Source: Clostridia bacterium (lineage in GTDB: Bacteria > Bacillota > Clostridia > Oscillospirales > CAG-272). From it: a DNA stretch of 8,347 nt. The notes beneath the pieces were generated by a model. The model saw nothing but the letters and a program-made list of their open reading frames with translations. It was not told where the DNA came from and did no database searches. The stretch covers positions 1 through 8,347 of the forward strand of contig JAGCYR010000229.1 of the NCBI GenBank assembly GCA_017960705.1. Direction: 5' to 3'. The first letter of the stretch is position 1; each line of letters opens with the position of its first letter. Positions 6,615 through 8,347 of this stretch are shown piece after piece. The position numbers were made by a program, and so were the translations under genes.

Positions 6615-7238
6615 TTTCTGCTCCATCAGGCACTGGATCACGAGTCCGCGGACTCCGTTGACCTGTTCTCCCGTCACTCCGAAATGCGCCACGGCAAGCT
6701 CGACCAGCGTTTCTTCCTTCTCCGGCGCGTCCTCTTTCAGGACGGTGGAAAGGAACTCTTTCATCTGCTTCGCCTTGGGCATTCTGACGGCGGAACGCTC
6801 CTCCCGTTTCTTGCCCTCCGCCTTCTTTTCGGCTTCGGGGGCGGGGGTTTTTGCGTTTCGGGCGGTTTCGTCGTTCTTTTCGGTCGCGGGCTCGGAGATC
6901 GCCGCCTCCTGCGGGGTCTCCTTCCCGGGGGTCGTCCGGGGGCTCTCGGAAGGGGTCGCGGCGCTTGCCTGCTCCTCCCCGCCCCGATCGGTTTCGTCTC
7001 CCGTTTGCCGGGCGGTCTCCCGCTTTGCGAGAGCCAGTTCTCCCGACGCCTGCATCTGCGATACGATCCGACGGATACTGTCCTTCAAACGCTGCGTTTC
7101 CTTTTGGTCAGCGTCGTTTTCCGCGAGTTTCCCGTAACACGCCTGCCGGAGTCCGCGCTCGGTCCAATCGCTCTTCCCGTCCGTGAGTTCGAGTAAAGCC
7201 GCCCGGATCCGCTGCGCTCTGCCGGTTTCTTTCGGCAT
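6612..7238 (-). CDS. Winged-helix N-terminal part of an Mrr-like endonuclease, ended by amber codon
   Basis: A 208-residue product. Residues ~8-70 form a small helical/winged-helix-like domain (AQRIRAALLELTD, TERGLRQACYGKL, QRLKDSIRRIVSQMQASGELAL). Residues ~72-150 are a charged A/E/K/P/T-rich linker, probably disordered. Residues 153-208 begin a second similar domain (MPKAKQMKEFLSTVL, EETLVELAVAHFGV, EQVNGVRGLVIQCLMEQK), cut off by TAG before its wing. Both domains open with MPK, suggesting duplication. N-terminal winged helices are usual in Mrr-family enzymes (Mrr_N), where they bind DNA, and the Mrr nuclease domain lies downstream in the same frame. The start is well fixed: TAAGGAGGTA precedes the ATG by about 7 nt and a strong promoter lies further upstream. 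If the TAG is a true stop, this fragment alone would be a DNA-binding protein without nuclease. Confidence 0.8.
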   Translation of the reverse strand: MPKETGRAQRIRAALLELTDGKSDWTERGLRQACYGKLAENDADQKETQRLKDSIRRIVSQMQASGELALAKRETARQTGDETDRGGEEQASAATPSESPRTTPGKETPQEAAISEPATEKNDETARNAKTPAPEAEKKAEGKKREERSAVRMPKAKQMKEFLSTVLKEDAPEKEETLVELAVAHFGVTGEQVNGVRGLVIQCLMEQK

Positions 7239-7243
7239 AAAGA

Positions 7244-7253
7244 TACCTCCTTA
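7244..7253 (-). promoter_or_regulatory. Strong ribosome binding site of the Mrr-like gene
   Basis: TAAGGAGGTA on the coding strand is close to the full anti-16S match, with AGGAGG 7 nt from the ATG at 7238. It fixes the start and shows that the gene is built for good translation. No comparable site precedes the downstream GTG/ATG at 6359/6356. Confidence 0.85.
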
Positions 7254-7280
7254 TTCATTTTTTGGGAAATCTGCCCGTCC

Positions 7281-7309
7281 ATTGTAGCACGGAACCCCGA
7301 AATTGTCAA
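7281..7309 (-). promoter_or_regulatory. Sigma-70-type promoter of the Mrr-like gene
   Basis: On the minus strand, TTGACA (7309-7304), a 17-nt spacer and TACAAT (7286-7281): a perfect -35, ideal spacing and a 5/6 -10. Transcription should start near 7274, leaving a leader of about 35 nt before the ATG at 7238. The strong, near-consensus form suggests steady expression unless repressed. Confidence 0.85.
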
Positions 7310-7356
7310 GCCGACCGACCCCTGGGCGCAAAATCCGCGAAAGGGGCTTGTCAAGC
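7303..7356. repeat. Pair of TTGTCAAGC direct repeats in the divergent control region
   Basis: TTGTCAAGC occurs at 7303-7311 and again at 7348-7356, 45 bp apart. Each copy covers the -35 box of one of the two divergent promoters: TTGACA on the minus strand at the first copy and TTGTCA on the plus strand at the second. The core CTTGTCAAG in the second copy is an odd-centred palindrome. It may be shared operator half-sites or just reuse of -35-like sequence; 9 bp is too short to decide. Confidence 0.5.
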
Positions 7357-7376
7357 GGAGAATTTTGTAGTATAAT
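7348..7376 (+). promoter_or_regulatory. Sigma-70-type promoter of the secreted phosphoesterase gene
   Basis: TTGTCA (7348-7353), a 17-nt spacer and a perfect TATAAT (7371-7376). The predicted start near 7383 gives a leader of roughly 100 nt before the ATG at 7484. That leader can form a modest hairpin (GGATC 7444-7448 with GATCC 7464-7468, plus an inner TCCC/GGGA) just ahead of AAGGAG at 7473-7478. I recognise no riboswitch family in it. Confidence 0.85.
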
Positions 7377-7483
7377 AGAAAATCTAAAAGGAAACTCGGA
7401 CGAAAACGCCGGGAAACCGTACTTTCACCGTCATTTCGATAGTGGATCTCCCCCCGGGGAAGGGATCCGGACAAGGAGTGTTT

Positions 7484-8347
7484 ATGTTCTCTGAAACCGC
7501 GAAACGAAGATCCCTCGGGTTTGCCGTCCTTCTTGCAGCGATCCTGATCCTCGCTCTGCTGATCCCCGCTCTCCGCGTATCGGCGGGCGAGCCGGAAACC
7601 GAGATCGAGAATCTCTCGTTCCAGACGGTCAAGACCGATAACGTCGAGTCGGGCGAGACCGATCTCCGCTTCCTCTTCACGGTGGGATCCCTCGACTATA
7701 CCCGCGTGGGATTCGTATTCTCCAAGACCAACGCGAACCCGACGGAGGGCGGGGACGGCTGCACCGTACGCGCTACCAACGTCGTGTATTCCACCGTCAT
7801 CGCGGACGGGGAGACCGTCGCGGCGCCGAACGGGCGCTACTGGGCGGCGATCAAGATCACCGGGATCGAGAACGGGTATTTCGATACGCCGATCTACGTA
7901 AACGCTTTCGTTGAGGACGGCGAGGGCGTCCGCTACGCGACGGCGACCCGCATCACGGTCTGCGAGGCGTTCGGGAACGAGAGCAACGCCGCCGCGTTCG
8001 TCCCGATCCTTCGGTTCGCGGTATTCAGCGACGCACATTACGGCGAATCGGTCAACGCGCAGGATCAGAAACTTCACGATCTGATCGAGGGCGCCTACGA
8101 TTACAGCGACAACCACGCGAAATACCAGACGCTTGACGGCGTGTTCGCCGTCGGGGATATCGCAGACAGAGGAACGCTGACCGAACTCAACCGCTTCTTC
8201 ACCGATTTCTACACGTATATCAGACCCGGGACCGCGGCGCAGGCTGTTCTCGGCAACCACGAATTCTATTCCGAGCCGGCGAACACCGTTTCCCGGTATC
8301 TGACCGCATCCGGGTATGACAGCGCTGATCGGCACATCACGATTTCA
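7484..8347 (+). CDS. Secreted calcineurin-like metallophosphoesterase, 3'-truncated
   Basis: The frame is open from ATG 7484 to the window edge (288 codons seen). AAGGAG ends 5 nt before the ATG. Residues 1-34 form a signal peptide: basic KRR, a hydrophobic core (FAVLLAAILILALLIPAL) and a likely cut after VSA, so the protein is exported. Residues ~40-165 are a beta-rich domain (LRFLFTVGSLDYTRVGFVFS, YWAAIKITGI, DTPIYVNAFVEDG) of a kind I associate with extracellular proteins of gut Clostridia. The phosphoesterase domain begins near 176: FSDAHYG carries the D183-x-H185 metal motif, VGDIADRG has G224-D225, and LGNHEFY has the GNHE motif (257-260). The remaining histidine motifs would lie beyond the edge. 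The substrate (phospho-ester, nucleotide or phospholipid) cannot be named. It is transcribed divergently from the Mrr-like gene from its own promoter. Confidence 0.88.
   Translation, partial: MFSETAKRRSLGFAVLLAAILILALLIPALRVSAGEPETEIENLSFQTVKTDNVESGETDLRFLFTVGSLDYTRVGFVFSKTNANPTEGGDGCTVRATNVVYSTVIADGETVAAPNGRYWAAIKITGIENGYFDTPIYVNAFVEDGEGVRYATATRITVCEAFGNESNAAAFVPILRFAVFSDAHYGESVNAQDQKLHDLIEGAYDYSDNHAKYQTLDGVFAVGDIADRGTLTELNRFFTDFYTYIRPGTAAQAVLGNHEFYSEPANTVSRYLTASGYDSADRHITIS

Noticed and set aside
5607..7196. Plus-strand frame of 529 codons across the permease end and the Mrr-like locus
   Set aside because: It crosses the bidirectional terminator, its product is R/G/L-rich low complexity, and it is the complement of the minus-strand coding frame. 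It has no ribosome site or domain.
7383..7483. Riboswitch in the 5' leader of the phosphoesterase gene
   Set aside because: Only short interrupted stems can be drawn and no conserved riboswitch core is recognisable.
7085..8335. Minus-strand frame of 416 codons over the phosphoesterase gene and intergenic region
   Set aside because: It reads through two well-formed promoters and opposite a gene with a signal peptide and metal-binding motifs. No domain is recognisable.
1..8347. CRISPR arrays, tRNA or rRNA genes, insertion sequences
   Set aside because: No regular repeat-spacer pattern, cloverleaf or transposase-like frame was seen.

Overview
The window is GC-rich (about 60% by eye) and densely coded. 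Consensus-like AAGGAG ribosome sites and sigma-70-type promoters suggest a Gram-positive, Clostridia-like anaerobe, probably from a gut or other polysaccharide-rich habitat. The dehydrogenase and the secreted phosphoesterase also resemble proteins I associate with gut bacteria. This taxonomic guess is inference; no rRNA or marker gene is present.

Region 1 (1-3436, + strand) is the end of a uronate-catabolism operon. A 5'-truncated discoidin-like domain is followed by kduI, a kduD/gluconate 5-dehydrogenase-type SDR and a GH88 unsaturated glucuronyl hydrolase, closed by a strong intrinsic terminator. GH88 removes the 4,5-unsaturated uronic acid from lyase-generated oligosaccharides. The released sugar opens spontaneously, KduI isomerises it, and the dehydrogenase reduces the product to 2-keto-3-deoxygluconate (KDG). 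KDG kinase and aldolase are not in the window. No stop codon lies between the discoidin-like domain and KduI.

Region 2 (3437-5884, + strand) is a two-gene ABC exporter, an ATPase and a large two-lobed permease. It ends in a hairpin terminator shared with the convergent gene on the other strand.

Region 3 (5886-7238, - strand) encodes a probable Mrr-type restriction endonuclease: winged helix, charged linker, winged helix, charged linker, Mrr PD-(D/E)xK nuclease domain. One reading frame covers all of it, but an in-frame TAG at 6612-6614 falls inside the second winged helix. The locus is therefore either a nonsense-mutated pseudogene, a readthrough gene, two split polypeptides or a sequence error. 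This amber codon is the most unusual signal in the window.

Region 4 (7239-8347) starts with a 245-bp divergent control region that has well-formed promoters in both directions and a repeated TTGTCAAGC. It is followed by the start of a secreted calcineurin-like metallophosphoesterase that runs off the 3' edge.

I did not find a convincing wholly new system. The best leads are the amber-interrupted Mrr protein and the discoidin-KduI in-frame junction.
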